The notes under the pieces: generated by a model
What the model saw: only the letters and a program-made list of their open reading frames with translations
What the model was told of the DNA's origin: nothing
Database searches by the model: none
Program-made: the position numbers and the translations under genes
Shown here: positions 6,709-14,737 of the stretch, in pieces
How the letters are laid out: each line of letters begins with the position of its first letter
Position numbering within the stretch: position 1 is the stretch's first letter
NCBI GenBank assembly: GCA_002733485.1
Contig: NVVU01000035.1
Span: forward strand, 14,467 to 30,951
DNA: 16,485 nt
Source: Robiginitomaculum sp.
GTDB taxonomy: Bacteria; Pseudomonadota; Alphaproteobacteria; Caulobacterales; Maricaulaceae
Direction: 5' to 3'

Positions 6709-6750
6709 GGGCGTACTATTGCGCGCGAGATAGATTATGCAAGGTCCGTC
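6709..6750. promoter_or_regulatory. 42-bp divergent intergenic region between two glycosyltransferase genes
   Basis: Only 42 bp separate the two divergent starts, so promoters for both must lie here or within the opposite coding sequences. TTGCGC and TAGATT-like hexamers are visible, but no well-spaced promoter can be assigned. AAGG at 6741-6744 is a plausible SD for the plus-strand gene. Confidence 0.4.
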
Positions 6751-8394
6751 ATGCATGTACGCAATGTTCTGTTGATTGCCCTCGTGGCCGCTATTGCCGC
6801 TTTGGCCGGGGTGTTCACCATGCCGGTGCTGGATGCGGACGAGGCGCGCTATGCCCAGGCCAGTGCGCAAATGGCGCAAACTGGTGACTATTTGCACATT
6901 CGATTTTTGGACACACCGCGTAATGCCAAGCCCGCTGGCATTTACTGGCTGCAAGCCGCCTCTGCGCGGGTTTTTGGCCAATTGGAAACGCGCCAGATCT
7001 GGGCCTGGCGCTTGCCCTCTGTTCTTGGGGTCATGCTGGCGGCATTGGCGACTTACTGGGCAGGCTGTGTGCTGGTGGGGGAACGTGCGGCGTTCTGGGG
7101 GGCGCTGTTGCTGGCGTCCAGCCTGTTGCTGGCCAGCGAGGGGGGCATCGCCAAGACGGATGCCATGCTGGTGGGGCTGACAACCCTGTGCATGGCGGCA
7201 TTGGCGCATTTGCGTCATGGCGGGCCGCAAAAACTGGCGTGGTTGTTTTGGGCAGCCCTGGGCGCGGCGGTGTTAGTCAAGGGGCCGATCGCGCCCTTGA
7301 TTGTGCTTATGGTGCTGCTGGCCTTATGGCGGTGGGAAGGTTCGGCGTCCTGGATGCGGCCCTTGCGGGACTGGCCGGGCCTCCTGATCGTGTTTTTGAT
7401 GGTCGGGCCATGGTTGATTATGATGCAAACGGGCACAAATGGTGCTTTTTTAAAAGACTCTGTGGGCAATGATTTTTTTCCCAAGCTTTGGCAGGTTCAG
7501 GAAGGCCATGGTGGGTTTATAGGACAGCACCTTGTGGGGCTGGTGCTTTTTCTTTTTCCGGCCACCATCTTTTTGCCCGCCGGTTTTGTGCATCTGTGGA
7601 ATGCACAAAAGGATAAAACCCAGGATCATCTGGATTGGCGCTTTTTACTGGTCTGGGCTGTGCCCTGGTGGGTGGCTGTTGAGCTGGTCCCTACCAAGCT
7701 GGTGCATTACCCCCTGCCAGCTTACCCGGCGCTGGCGCTCATTGCCGGTTTGGGCGTGGTGCACTTGTCCAAAACACGCGGGGCCGTATGGGCGGGTTTG
7801 GCGTTGACTGCGGCAGGGCCGATTGCCGTCTTTGTTCTCTATGGAATGTTGTTACGTAAGGCGGACCTTGGGGGTATTCGGTGGGGAGATTTCATCGGCT
7901 TTTTCACATTATTGCTGGGTCTCGCCGGTTTGCTCTTTGGTCAAAAACAGCAAAAAGCCGCGATGCTGGCTGTGCTGGCCGCGCTTAGCCTTCATCTGCA
8001 AATGCGAGGCAAGACCTTGTCGGCTTTGCAGGCTCTTTCCCCGGCCCAACCCCTGACGGAACTGTTGGTAAAAAACGGACTCTTATCGCCTAGGCGGGCC
8101 AATGCGCCCACCATAGCGGTGACAGGCCTTAGCCTGCCGAGCCTGGTCTTTCAAAGTGGTGGGCAAGTTTGGTTTGCCACCCCAGAGGAGGCGGCGCAGG
8201 CCTTTGCCAAGGGCCATGTGGTACTGGTGGAAGAGCGCCATCGCCCCCGCTTTGATGCGGCGCGTTTAGGGACTGAACAGGATGTCGTGACACTGGGTGT
8301 GGTTGAGGGATATAATTACACCAAAGGACAGAGGGTGCGTGTCGAAGTGCTGCGTCCCAAAGGGAAATCATCACGCCATGAGACGCAAAATTGA
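6751..8394 (+). CDS. ArnT/PMT-like polytopic membrane glycosyltransferase
   Basis: The 547-residue product belongs by pattern to the ArnT/PMT (GT-C) families, which use polyprenyl-phosphate sugars on the outer side of the inner membrane. Visible signatures are VLDADEARYA (26-35) in the first periplasmic loop with the catalytic-type Asp/Glu, NAKPAGIYWL (58-67), IAKTDAML (133-140), VKGPIAP (176-182), and KLVHYPLPAYPALALI (316-331). About 11-13 hydrophobic helices are followed by a soluble C-terminal domain from about 430. The acceptor could be lipid A, LPS core or protein and cannot be told from sequence. I start it at ATG 6751 (MHVRNVLLIAL, a membrane helix) because the longer frame from 6550 runs over the divergent gene. 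Its 3' end overlaps the lyase gene by 17 bp. Confidence 0.88.
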   Translation: MHVRNVLLIALVAAIAALAGVFTMPVLDADEARYAQASAQMAQTGDYLHIRFLDTPRNAKPAGIYWLQAASARVFGQLETRQIWAWRLPSVLGVMLAALATYWAGCVLVGERAAFWGALLLASSLLLASEGGIAKTDAMLVGLTTLCMAALAHLRHGGPQKLAWLFWAALGAAVLVKGPIAPLIVLMVLLALWRWEGSASWMRPLRDWPGLLIVFLMVGPWLIMMQTGTNGAFLKDSVGNDFFPKLWQVQEGHGGFIGQHLVGLVLFLFPATIFLPAGFVHLWNAQKDKTQDHLDWRFLLVWAVPWWVAVELVPTKLVHYPLPAYPALALIAGLGVVHLSKTRGAVWAGLALTAAGPIAVFVLYGMLLRKADLGGIRWGDFIGFFTLLLGLAGLLFGQKQQKAAMLAVLAALSLHLQMRGKTLSALQALSPAQPLTELLVKNGLLSPRRANAPTIAVTGLSLPSLVFQSGGQVWFATPEEAAQAFAKGHVVLVEERHRPRFDAARLGTEQDVVTLGVVEGYNYTKGQRVRVEVLRPKGKSSRHETQN

Positions 8395-9274
8395 GCTTGT
8401 CGAAGTTGGCCCGCGCGACGGGTTGCAGAACGATCCGACCTTGCTGGATACAGCCATCAAGCTGGAATTTATTGACCGCCTGATTGATGCCGGGGTCAAG
8501 CGCATGGAGGTGGCCAGTTTCGTAAATCCCAAACTGGTGCCAGCCATGGCCGACAGTGATGCCATTATGGCTGCTGTGCCGCGCAAGGCAGGGGTAAAAT
8601 ATATTGGCCTGGCATTAAATGAGCGCGGCGTGCGCCGGGCGCTGGATGCGGGTTGCGACGAGATTAATTTTGTCATGGTGGCCAGTGCTGGCTTTGGCCA
8701 GCAAAACCAGAAAGCCACCCCCGATGAAACGGCGGTGCTTTTCGAGCGTATCGCCATTTTGGCCCATGATGAAGGCGTGCCCATTGCGGCGACTATTTCA
8801 GTGGCGTTTGGCGACCCCTTCGATGGCGAAGTGCCTATTGCGCGCGTTGCTGAGCTGGCCGGGCGTGCGGCCTCTGCCGGCGCCTGCGAGATCGCGCTTG
8901 GTGACACCATTGGCGTGGCCGATCCGTGGGATGTGACGGCGCGCCTTGCGGCGGTTAAGGCCGCCGTGGGGGACGTGCCGCTCAGGGTGCATTTTCACAA
9001 TACCCGCAATACGGCGTTGGCTAATATTCACGCGGCGCTTAACGCCGGCGTTAGTACTATTGATGCCGCGTGCGGCGGCATTGGCGGGTGCCCCTTTGCC
9101 CCGGCAGCCACCGGAAATGTGCCCAGCGAAGACGTGCTCTATATGCTGCACCGGGGCGGTTTTGAAACGGGTATTAATCTTGGCAAAATGATTGAAACCT
9201 CAAAATGGCTTGCCAAGGCGTTGGGCCATGAGGTGCCGGCCCTGCTGCCAAAGGCCGGGCCGTTTCCGGCCTAG
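8378..9274 (+). CDS. Hydroxymethylglutaryl-CoA lyase-like enzyme (HMGL/DRE-TIM family)
   Basis: The 298-residue TIM-barrel protein carries VEVGPRDGLQN (8-18), with the Arg and Asp that act in catalysis and metal binding. It also has RVHFHNTRNTALAN (203-216) with the two metal-binding His, and GGCPFAPAATGNVPSEDV (236-253) with the catalytic-loop Cys238. HMG-CoA lyase cleaves HMG-CoA to acetyl-CoA and acetoacetate in leucine and ketone metabolism. The loop sequence GGCPFAP and the HFHNTRN motif differ from the classic GGCPYAKGATGN and HCHDTYG forms, so another acyl-CoA lyase such as a citramalyl-CoA lyase is possible. The ATG overlaps the ArnT-like gene by 17 bp, with AAAGGGA about 12 nt upstream. 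No leucine-degradation genes lie beside it. The stop is shared in a CTAG with the convergent gene. Confidence 0.88.
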   Translation: MRRKIELVEVGPRDGLQNDPTLLDTAIKLEFIDRLIDAGVKRMEVASFVNPKLVPAMADSDAIMAAVPRKAGVKYIGLALNERGVRRALDAGCDEINFVMVASAGFGQQNQKATPDETAVLFERIAILAHDEGVPIAATISVAFGDPFDGEVPIARVAELAGRAASAGACEIALGDTIGVADPWDVTARLAAVKAAVGDVPLRVHFHNTRNTALANIHAALNAGVSTIDAACGGIGGCPFAPAATGNVPSEDVLYMLHRGGFETGINLGKMIETSKWLAKALGHEVPALLPKAGPFPA

Positions 9275-10143
9275 CCCAGGCGCTCTTTTAAGCTCAGGGC
9301 AAGTGAACGCAGCATCACAGCGCCAATGATCGGCAGGGCCAAGATCAGCGCGCCTAGTTTTTCAAGTGGTGAATGGGCAAACTTGTAAAAATAACGGACC
9401 AGCCCTGTAGCCTTGTGCCAGTCAACCACCAGGCGGTTGCTCTTGCTGGTTGAGCCATAATGTAGCACTTCGGCGCCGGGCACAAAGATCACATCGCCCC
9501 CCGCTTTGCGCACCCGGCGGCACAGGTCCAGATCCTCTACATGCAGGAAATAGCGCTCGTCAAAGCCACCAAGGCGCAGATAATCATCACGCCGGATCAT
9601 CATACAGGCACCACTGATGGCATGAACAGATATGGGTGCATTGGGCACGGGCTGGTCTTCCTGATGCATGTCGGAAAAAACCGGATGCACGGGGGCAAAC
9701 CGGCTCAGTCCCGTCATGCTCACCAGTGCCGACCAGGGGGTCAGCCGTCCACGCCGCGCGCCGCGTTGTTCGCTGCCATCGCGGTTTAAAAGCCGGGCAC
9801 CGATGATTGAACCCGGGCGTGCCGCCTTTAAGCGCTCAGCCAGCAATGCCGTTGTACTTTCTTGCAGCACGGCATCGGGGTTGAGAAACAAAAACACTTC
9901 CCCCTTTGTCGCTTTTGCGCCGAGGTTACAGGCGCGGGCAAACCCGACATTACCCTGACCGCGAACAAGGCTGATGGCGGCATTGCCTTCTACGGCACCG
10001 TCCATCCAGGCTATGGTTTGGGCTTCATTGCCATTATCAACAATGATCAGGTCATCAATCAGGTTTTCAGCCTGAACCGCGCGTACGCATTCCTTTAGCG
10101 CCGGGCCTGTTTTATAGCTAACGATGATGGCGCTGATGCTCAT
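9271..10143 (-). CDS. Family 2 glycosyltransferase, rhamnosyltransferase-like (WbbL type)
   Basis: The 290-residue protein shows IIVSYKTG (6-13), IIVDNGN (33-39), GNVGFARACNLG (64-75), and FLNPDA (86-91) in the DxD position. SGACMMIRR (178-186) and GGFDERYFLHVEDLDLCRR (192-210) follow, with the acidic pair typical of rhamnosyltransferases. A hydrophobic C-terminal stretch (about 262-283) may tie it to the membrane. Expected role: adding a sugar, plausibly a deoxyhexose, to a lipid-linked glycan in the cytoplasm. Its start overlaps the end of the O-antigen ligase-like gene by ATGA (10140-10143), so the two are almost certainly co-expressed. The sugar specificity is inferred from the family only. 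Confidence 0.9.
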   Translation of the reverse strand: MSISAIIVSYKTGPALKECVRAVQAENLIDDLIIVDNGNEAQTIAWMDGAVEGNAAISLVRGQGNVGFARACNLGAKATKGEVFLFLNPDAVLQESTTALLAERLKAARPGSIIGARLLNRDGSEQRGARRGRLTPWSALVSMTGLSRFAPVHPVFSDMHQEDQPVPNAPISVHAISGACMMIRRDDYLRLGGFDERYFLHVEDLDLCRRVRKAGGDVIFVPGAEVLHYGSTSKSNRLVVDWHKATGLVRYFYKFAHSPLEKLGALILALPIIGAVMLRSLALSLKERLG

Positions 10144-11381
10144 GGATGCCCCTCGTTATGCCTGGGGGTGCCAACCAGTACGCAAAGGGCCGCAACCCAG
10201 GCAATGCAGGCCCACAACCATTCCTGCCATGCCCCATAGGTGAAGGAAAAGAAGATCAGTATAATGGCGCCACTGCTACTGATAGCGGCTCCTTGCAGGC
10301 GTGCCAGACCGGGCATGGACGACAGACGTATGCCAAAAAGTGCTATGGCTGTGGATAGGAGGAGCGCTCCGATGAGGCCCGTTTCCAGCCAGACCTGCAG
10401 GCCAACATTGTGCGGGTGCTGCACCAGATAGCTCAGCGTAAAGCCCCGCAGCTTAAAATGGTCCTCGGTAAAGGTACGTGAGGCTTCAAGCCCCCAGCCA
10501 AACAAAGGGTGCAAATTGATCTGTTGGCCTGTATAGGGCCACATTTTCACCCGCCACTCCCATGAAAACGGCAAATGCATACCGTCCAGTGGGGCGGCAA
10601 AAACGGGCATGATCATCGGTGCTAGCAAGAGCATGATCAAAAAACTTAACGTCACGATCAATATTGTTGAGCGGGGCCATTTATAGCCTGCGGCAAAGAT
10701 AATGCCCCCCAGGATAAGTCCGATCAGGGCCGCAAAAAGGTGAAACTGCACAGAAACAAGCGCAATCAGTAACACGCCAATGGCAGCAATAATCCAGCCT
10801 TTGCGTCCTGTCACCACTAATACACACAGCGCCGCCAGCGCCGGAGTGGCCATGACAATGGCGCTGATACCGCGTGTGGCATCGCGCAACATGGCGCCGC
10901 GAGAGGCCTCTTCTTCATAGAAGTTTGAAATCAAGCCGGTTGTACCCTCGATAAGGTAGGGGGCCAGCATAAAGGGAGCGCTGATCAAAGCGGTTAGAAT
11001 AACGATATGCCTTGCCTTGCCGCTCAAGGTAAACACGCCATAGACAAACAGGGGGTAAAGCAGCGCGCCACCTAATATGTGAAAAACCAGCCCCGTCTGG
11101 TCAAAGGGCGACCAAATGGTGCTGGCCCAAGCCCAGGCAATGAATATCAAAAATACAGAATGGGCCAGATCCAAGGGGAATAAGCGCGATAAATTCCGCC
11201 AGGGCGGCATAGCCAAAAGGGCGGTCAGGCCCACAGCAATTGCTAGCCCCAGCGCCCCGACCATGACAAAGAATGCGATCAGGATAAACCCGAAGGCCAC
11301 AGCCAAGGGGCGTCGCCACCCTTGTTCAGGCCTATGTTCAGGCCTATGTTCGGGCCTATGTTCGGGCCGCCCCTCTGTCAT
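10140..11381 (-). CDS. O-antigen ligase/polymerase-like membrane protein (Wzy_C type)
   Basis: The 413-residue protein has roughly ten to twelve membrane helices. It has a large loop between about 262 and 325 containing WEWRVKMWPYTGQQ (274-287), HPLFGWGLEASRTF (291-304) and HPHNVGLQVWLETGLIG (322-338). The HPLfGwG and HPHN motifs are the hallmark of WaaL/Wzy-type proteins, which join or polymerise lipid-linked sugars on the periplasmic side. Whether it is a ligase or a polymerase cannot be decided here. The N-terminus carries RPEH three times plus RPEQ (residues 5-20), an unusual charged repeat before the first helix. The ATG lies one base after the thrS stop codon, and the 3' end overlaps the GT2 gene, so translation is probably coupled through all three. 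Confidence 0.87.
   Translation of the reverse strand: MTEGRPEHRPEHRPEHRPEQGWRRPLAVAFGFILIAFFVMVGALGLAIAVGLTALLAMPPWRNLSRLFPLDLAHSVFLIFIAWAWASTIWSPFDQTGLVFHILGGALLYPLFVYGVFTLSGKARHIVILTALISAPFMLAPYLIEGTTGLISNFYEEEASRGAMLRDATRGISAIVMATPALAALCVLVVTGRKGWIIAAIGVLLIALVSVQFHLFAALIGLILGGIIFAAGYKWPRSTILIVTLSFLIMLLLAPMIMPVFAAPLDGMHLPFSWEWRVKMWPYTGQQINLHPLFGWGLEASRTFTEDHFKLRGFTLSYLVQHPHNVGLQVWLETGLIGALLLSTAIALFGIRLSSMPGLARLQGAAISSSGAIILIFFSFTYGAWQEWLWACIAWVAALCVLVGTPRHNEGHP
11323..11369 (-). repeat. 12-bp in-frame tandem repeat at the start of the ligase-like gene
   Basis: On the plus strand the unit TGTTCAGGCCTA occurs at 11323 and 11335, then as TGTTCGGGCCTA at 11347 and a partial copy at 11359. It encodes RPEH on the minus strand. 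The unit length is a multiple of three, so copy-number change would lengthen or shorten the N-terminal tail without breaking the frame. Confidence 0.88.
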
Positions 11382-11382
11382 A

Positions 11383-13317
11383 TCAGTGTGGCTTCATATC
11401 CGGTGGTGCCGCGCGTGCTGTCAGATCCGCAACCACCTCATCCAGGCTCATCACCTGTTGGTGTTTGTTCCCGGCCCCTAAAAACCGTAGGGCCAGTGTT
11501 CGTTCATCCGCTTCGCGGTGTCCGGCCACAGCAATAACGGGCACTTTGGCATGGCTGTGCTCGCGCACCTTGTAATTGATCTTTTCATTGCGCAGATCGG
11601 TCTTCACACGAAGGCCTGCCGCGCTCAAGATGTCTGCAGCCTCTTGCGCATAATCATTGGTATCGGTGGTAATGGTGGTGACCACCACCTGAACCGGGGC
11701 CAGCCACAAGGGCAGATTGCCCGCATGGTGTTCCAGCAAGATGCCCAAAAAACGCTCGAACGAGCCAAGGATGGCCCGGTGCAACATCACAGGGCGGTGT
11801 TTTTCACCATCTTCACCCACATAAGACGCATCCAGACGTTCCGGCAGGGTAAAGTCTGCCTGAATGGTGCCGGTCTGCCATTCGCGGCCAATGGCATCTT
11901 TTAAGACAAAGTCCAGCTTGGGACCGTAAAACGCCCCATCGCCGGGATTGTATACAACTTCCAACCCGGTGGCATCGGCGGCAGTTTTTAAGGAAGCCTC
12001 GGCCTTGTCCCAGACCGCGTCCGAGCCAACACGTTTTTCAGGCCGGTCAGCAAACCGCACCTGCACCTCGGTGAAGCCAAAATCGGCATAAACTGATTGC
12101 AACAAGGTACAAAACGCCTTGACCTCGTCGGTCAACTGATCCTCGCGGCAGAATATATGCGCATCATCCTGCACAAAGGCCCGCACCCGCATCAGGCCAT
12201 GCAAGGCCCCCGATGGCTCGTAGCGATGGCAGGAGCCAAATTCGGCCAGTCGCAGAGGCAGGTCGCGATAGGATTTCTGCCCGTGTTTGAACACCTGCAC
12301 ATGGCAGGGGCAGTTCATCGGCTTGACCGCCAGCACTTTGTCTTCCTGGTCAATGGAAGAAATAAACATGTGTTCGCGATATTTTTCCCAATGCCCCGAT
12401 TGTTCCCAGAATTTGCGGTCCATCAATTGCGGCGTGTTAATTTCCTCATACCCGGCACCGATCTGGCGGCGGCGCATATAGTCCTGTACGGCGCGGTAAA
12501 GCGTCCAGCCATTGGGATGCCAGAACACTTGACCCTGTGCCTCTTCCTGAAAGTGAAACAGGTTCAGCGCATTGCCAAGACGGCGGTGGTCGCGCTTTTC
12601 CGCTTCTTCCAGACGGGTCAGATAGGCGCGCAGCTCTTTTGGGTTGGTCCAGGCGGTGCCATAAATGCGTTGCAACTGGGCCTTGGACGAATCGCCCCGC
12701 CAATAGGCCCCGGCCAATTTCATCAATTTATAAGCCTTGGGAATTTTCCCCGTGGAGGGCAAATGCGGCCCCTTGCACAAATCGACCCAATTGCCCTGAC
12801 GATAAAGGGTGATCACTTCGTCTTCGGGCAGGTCGGAAATCAGCTCGGCCTTATAGGTCTCGCCTTTGTCCTCGAACATTTTAATCGCGTCATTGTGGGC
12901 CCAGACTTCGCGCTCGATCGGCTCGTTGCGCGCAATAATCTCGGCCATTTTGGCTTCAATCTTTTCAAAGTCCTCGGTGGAAAACGGCTCTTCTCTGGCA
13001 AAGTCGTAATAAAAGCCGTCTTCAATGATCGGCCCAATGGTCACTTGCGTGCCCGGAAATAATTCCTGTACCGCTTCGGCCAGCACGTGCGCGGCATCGT
13101 GGCGGATCAGTTCCAACCCTTCTTCATCGCGCGCGGTGATAATACGAAGTGTCCCGTTTTTCTCGATCTCGCGGCCCAGATCGCGCAGCTCGCCATTCAA
13201 TGAAATGGCGAAGGCCTGCTTGGCTAGGCCCGGCGAAATATCCATCGCTACGTCCATACCCGTTACGCCGTCTTCAAACTGACGGTGCGAGCCGTCGGGA
13301 AATTCCAGATCAATCAT
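11383..13317 (-). CDS. thrS: Threonine-tRNA ligase
   Basis: This enzyme charges tRNA-Thr and clears mis-charged Ser-tRNA-Thr. The 644-residue protein has the full layout. The TGS domain is at about 1-62. The editing domain carries HDAAH (73-77) and CKGPH (181-185). The class II catalytic core has Cys336 in MNCPCH, His387 in DDAHIF and His513 in MLHRA as the zinc ligands, with motif 3 at HRAILGSFERFLG (513-525). The anticodon-binding domain runs from about 540. I chose ATG 13317 (MIDLEFPDG) because it matches the family start and has AAGAG at a usable distance; ATG 13335 is an alternative without SD. The start lies within the last codons of yidD, and the stop is one base from the ligase-like gene. 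Confidence 0.97.
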   Translation of the reverse strand: MIDLEFPDGSHRQFEDGVTGMDVAMDISPGLAKQAFAISLNGELRDLGREIEKNGTLRIITARDEEGLELIRHDAAHVLAEAVQELFPGTQVTIGPIIEDGFYYDFAREEPFSTEDFEKIEAKMAEIIARNEPIEREVWAHNDAIKMFEDKGETYKAELISDLPEDEVITLYRQGNWVDLCKGPHLPSTGKIPKAYKLMKLAGAYWRGDSSKAQLQRIYGTAWTNPKELRAYLTRLEEAEKRDHRRLGNALNLFHFQEEAQGQVFWHPNGWTLYRAVQDYMRRRQIGAGYEEINTPQLMDRKFWEQSGHWEKYREHMFISSIDQEDKVLAVKPMNCPCHVQVFKHGQKSYRDLPLRLAEFGSCHRYEPSGALHGLMRVRAFVQDDAHIFCREDQLTDEVKAFCTLLQSVYADFGFTEVQVRFADRPEKRVGSDAVWDKAEASLKTAADATGLEVVYNPGDGAFYGPKLDFVLKDAIGREWQTGTIQADFTLPERLDASYVGEDGEKHRPVMLHRAILGSFERFLGILLEHHAGNLPLWLAPVQVVVTTITTDTNDYAQEAADILSAAGLRVKTDLRNEKINYKVREHSHAKVPVIAVAGHREADERTLALRFLGAGNKHQQVMSLDEVVADLTARAAPPDMKPH

Positions 13318-13678
13318 ACTCTTTATGCTCTTCATGGCTTGTTGTGTCGTGGGAACAGCCCGGTGCCTTACCCTTATCCAGTGGGCGTTCACGCCAGGAC
13401 CAGTCCCCAAGCTTGCTTATGGCCCAAAACGGCGCCTTGTCCAATACTTGTGGCACCGGATCATAACCGTGCGAGCCAAAAGGGTGGCATCTAAGCAGCC
13501 GCGATAATGTCAGCCAGCCACCGCGCCATGCCCCATGCTGCCTGATGGCTTGCATGCCATAAGTCGAACAGGTCGGTTCATGGCGGCAGCGCACTCCCAT
13601 GGCGCCAAAAACCGGGCTGAGGGTAAGTTTGTAGATACGTAATATCAAAATTAGAAAAAGAGCGGGCAAGCGGCGCAT
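13310..13678 (-). CDS. yidD: Membrane protein insertion efficiency factor YidD
   Basis: YidD is a small peripheral membrane protein thought to help YidC-dependent insertion. The family core is clear: ILRIYKLTLSPVFG (12-25), CRHEPTCSTYGMQAIRQHG (31-49), and the 'RLLRCHPFGSHGYDPVP' stretch (60-76). The usual GGxDPVP is here SHGYDPVP. The product is 122 residues from ATG 13678. A TTG at 13732 would add 18 residues of no family resemblance, so I prefer the ATG, although its SD is weak. The C-terminal 35 residues (WSWRERPL to EEHKEYD) extend beyond many family members and are His/Glu-rich. It overlaps thrS by 8 bp. In many bacteria yidD lies with rnpA, oxaA/yidC or other genes; linkage to thrS is less usual in my knowledge. 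Confidence 0.93.
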   Translation of the reverse strand: MRRLPALFLILILRIYKLTLSPVFGAMGVRCRHEPTCSTYGMQAIRQHGAWRGGWLTLSRLLRCHPFGSHGYDPVPQVLDKAPFWAISKLGDWSWRERPLDKGKAPGCSHDTTSHEEHKEYD

Positions 13679-13799
13679 GTCTGGCTTTCGGTAATGAGCC
13701 TGCTTTTTACTGTGCCCGCCCGCGCATTTCAAACGGCATTTTCATAAGGCGCGATCAACATATGGGTAGACCGACTTTTCTATTGAACGGGTCCAAGCC

Positions 13800-14501
13800 C
13801 TAGAATGATCGCGAGAGACTGGCCACGACGACAGAGCTTCCCGTTACACCGGCCAGACGGAAGGCATCATGATAGCGCAGGTCAAGGTCAAAGCCGGACA
13901 GGCTATAGGTAATGCCGACATTGATATCGGCGTAAGAATCGCCGCCTTTGGCTGTCTGATAAAATTCCTGATAACCAAAACCACCACTGATCGACCATTT
14001 GTCGTTTACAGTCCAATTTGCATCCAGTGCCAGATAACCCGCATTGCCGGTATTGCCATAAAAGTCCGGTGAATAGGCGTAAGAGGCCGTGAGGGTGAGC
14101 GCTCCTAGACCCTTGCTGGTCCCACCATGAAATTCGACAAAATTCTGCCCCTTTGGGCTGTCGGGATACAAGTACGCCAAAACGCCAAAGTCAAAATCCA
14201 GCCCGGCAAAGCTCGGCGTATAATCGGTATAAATATCCAGCTCCATCGTGGTGTCATCGCCAAAATCCACGCTGGATGCCCAGACCCCGGCGGAAAACAA
14301 TCCTGCGGCGGCGTCAAAGCCGCCTGATATGGCCGGGCCGCCGCTGGTTTGCGTCACGCCGCGATAGATATAGTCGGAGGATAAGGCCACATTGGCGCTG
14401 GTCTCTATGGTTTGGGCCTGGGCGGGGTCGGGGGCGGCAATTCTGAATGCCAGGATTGCCAGCGTAGAGAAAAGAAGCGGATGTTTTGAAAATAAAGTCA
14501 T
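13800..14501 (-). CDS. TorF family putative outer-membrane porin
   Basis: The 233-residue product begins with a signal peptide (about residues 1-30, ending AQAQ). The mature part starts with ETSANVALSSDYIYRGVTQT, the signature of the TorF/Gcw_chp (TIGR02001) family. Alternating hydrophobic and polar residues across the protein fit a small beta-barrel. It ends in a C-terminal phenylalanine (SLSRSF), the usual outer-membrane insertion signal. Function in the family is poorly known; a channel role is assumed. I start it at ATG 14501 because GAGGGA (14508-14513 on the plus coordinates) is well spaced before it; an upstream in-frame start at 14531 would put extra polar residues before the signal peptide. 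A strong hairpin lies just upstream of the SD. Confidence 0.9.
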   Translation of the reverse strand: MTLFSKHPLLFSTLAILAFRIAAPDPAQAQTIETSANVALSSDYIYRGVTQTSGGPAISGGFDAAAGLFSAGVWASSVDFGDDTTMELDIYTDYTPSFAGLDFDFGVLAYLYPDSPKGQNFVEFHGGTSKGLGALTLTASYAYSPDFYGNTGNAGYLALDANWTVNDKWSISGGFGYQEFYQTAKGGDSYADINVGITYSLSGFDLDLRYHDAFRLAGVTGSSVVVASLSRSF

Positions 14502-14520
14502 GGATATTCCCTCAAGTTTA

Positions 14521-14543
14521 GGCAGGCCCATGCCTGGCCTGCC
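14521..14543 (-). promoter_or_regulatory. Hairpin in the porin 5' leader
   Basis: GGCAGGCC (14521-14528) pairs perfectly with GGCCTGCC (14536-14543) across 7 nt. On the porin transcript this stem ends about 7 nt before the SD sequence. It could stabilise the mRNA or limit ribosome access. No T-tract follows it, so it is not an attenuator of the usual kind. Confidence 0.5.
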
Positions 14544-14737
14544 GGGTGAACCTTCTGTAAATTTCCTCTGTGCGGGTGGGCTTTTATATCCCTTGCCGAA
14601 GATGAACTGTGCGGTTTTCGACCTTTGGTCTGCAAGGCGATGTGACTTTTTTGATAAAAACTCTGCCCCCTGCCTGTAATTCAGGCGTGCTGTGTCGAAA
14701 ATGATGGCAGGGAAAGTGTTAGCCCGCGCAAAAAATA

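Noticed and set aside
6550..6750. N-terminal extension of the ArnT-like frame to 6550
   Set aside because: It is antisense to the conserved N-terminus of the GT2 gene; the membrane helix and SD support ATG 6751.
6709..7230. N-terminal extension of the minus-strand GT2 frame to 7230
   Set aside because: The family start is MSTPIMSVVVPV at 6708; the extension is Gln/His/Arg-rich and lies antisense to the conserved N-terminus of the ArnT-like gene.
12097..13062. 321-codon plus-strand open frame inside thrS
   Set aside because: It is the complement of a fully conserved thrS; its composition and lack of any domain mark it as a shadow.
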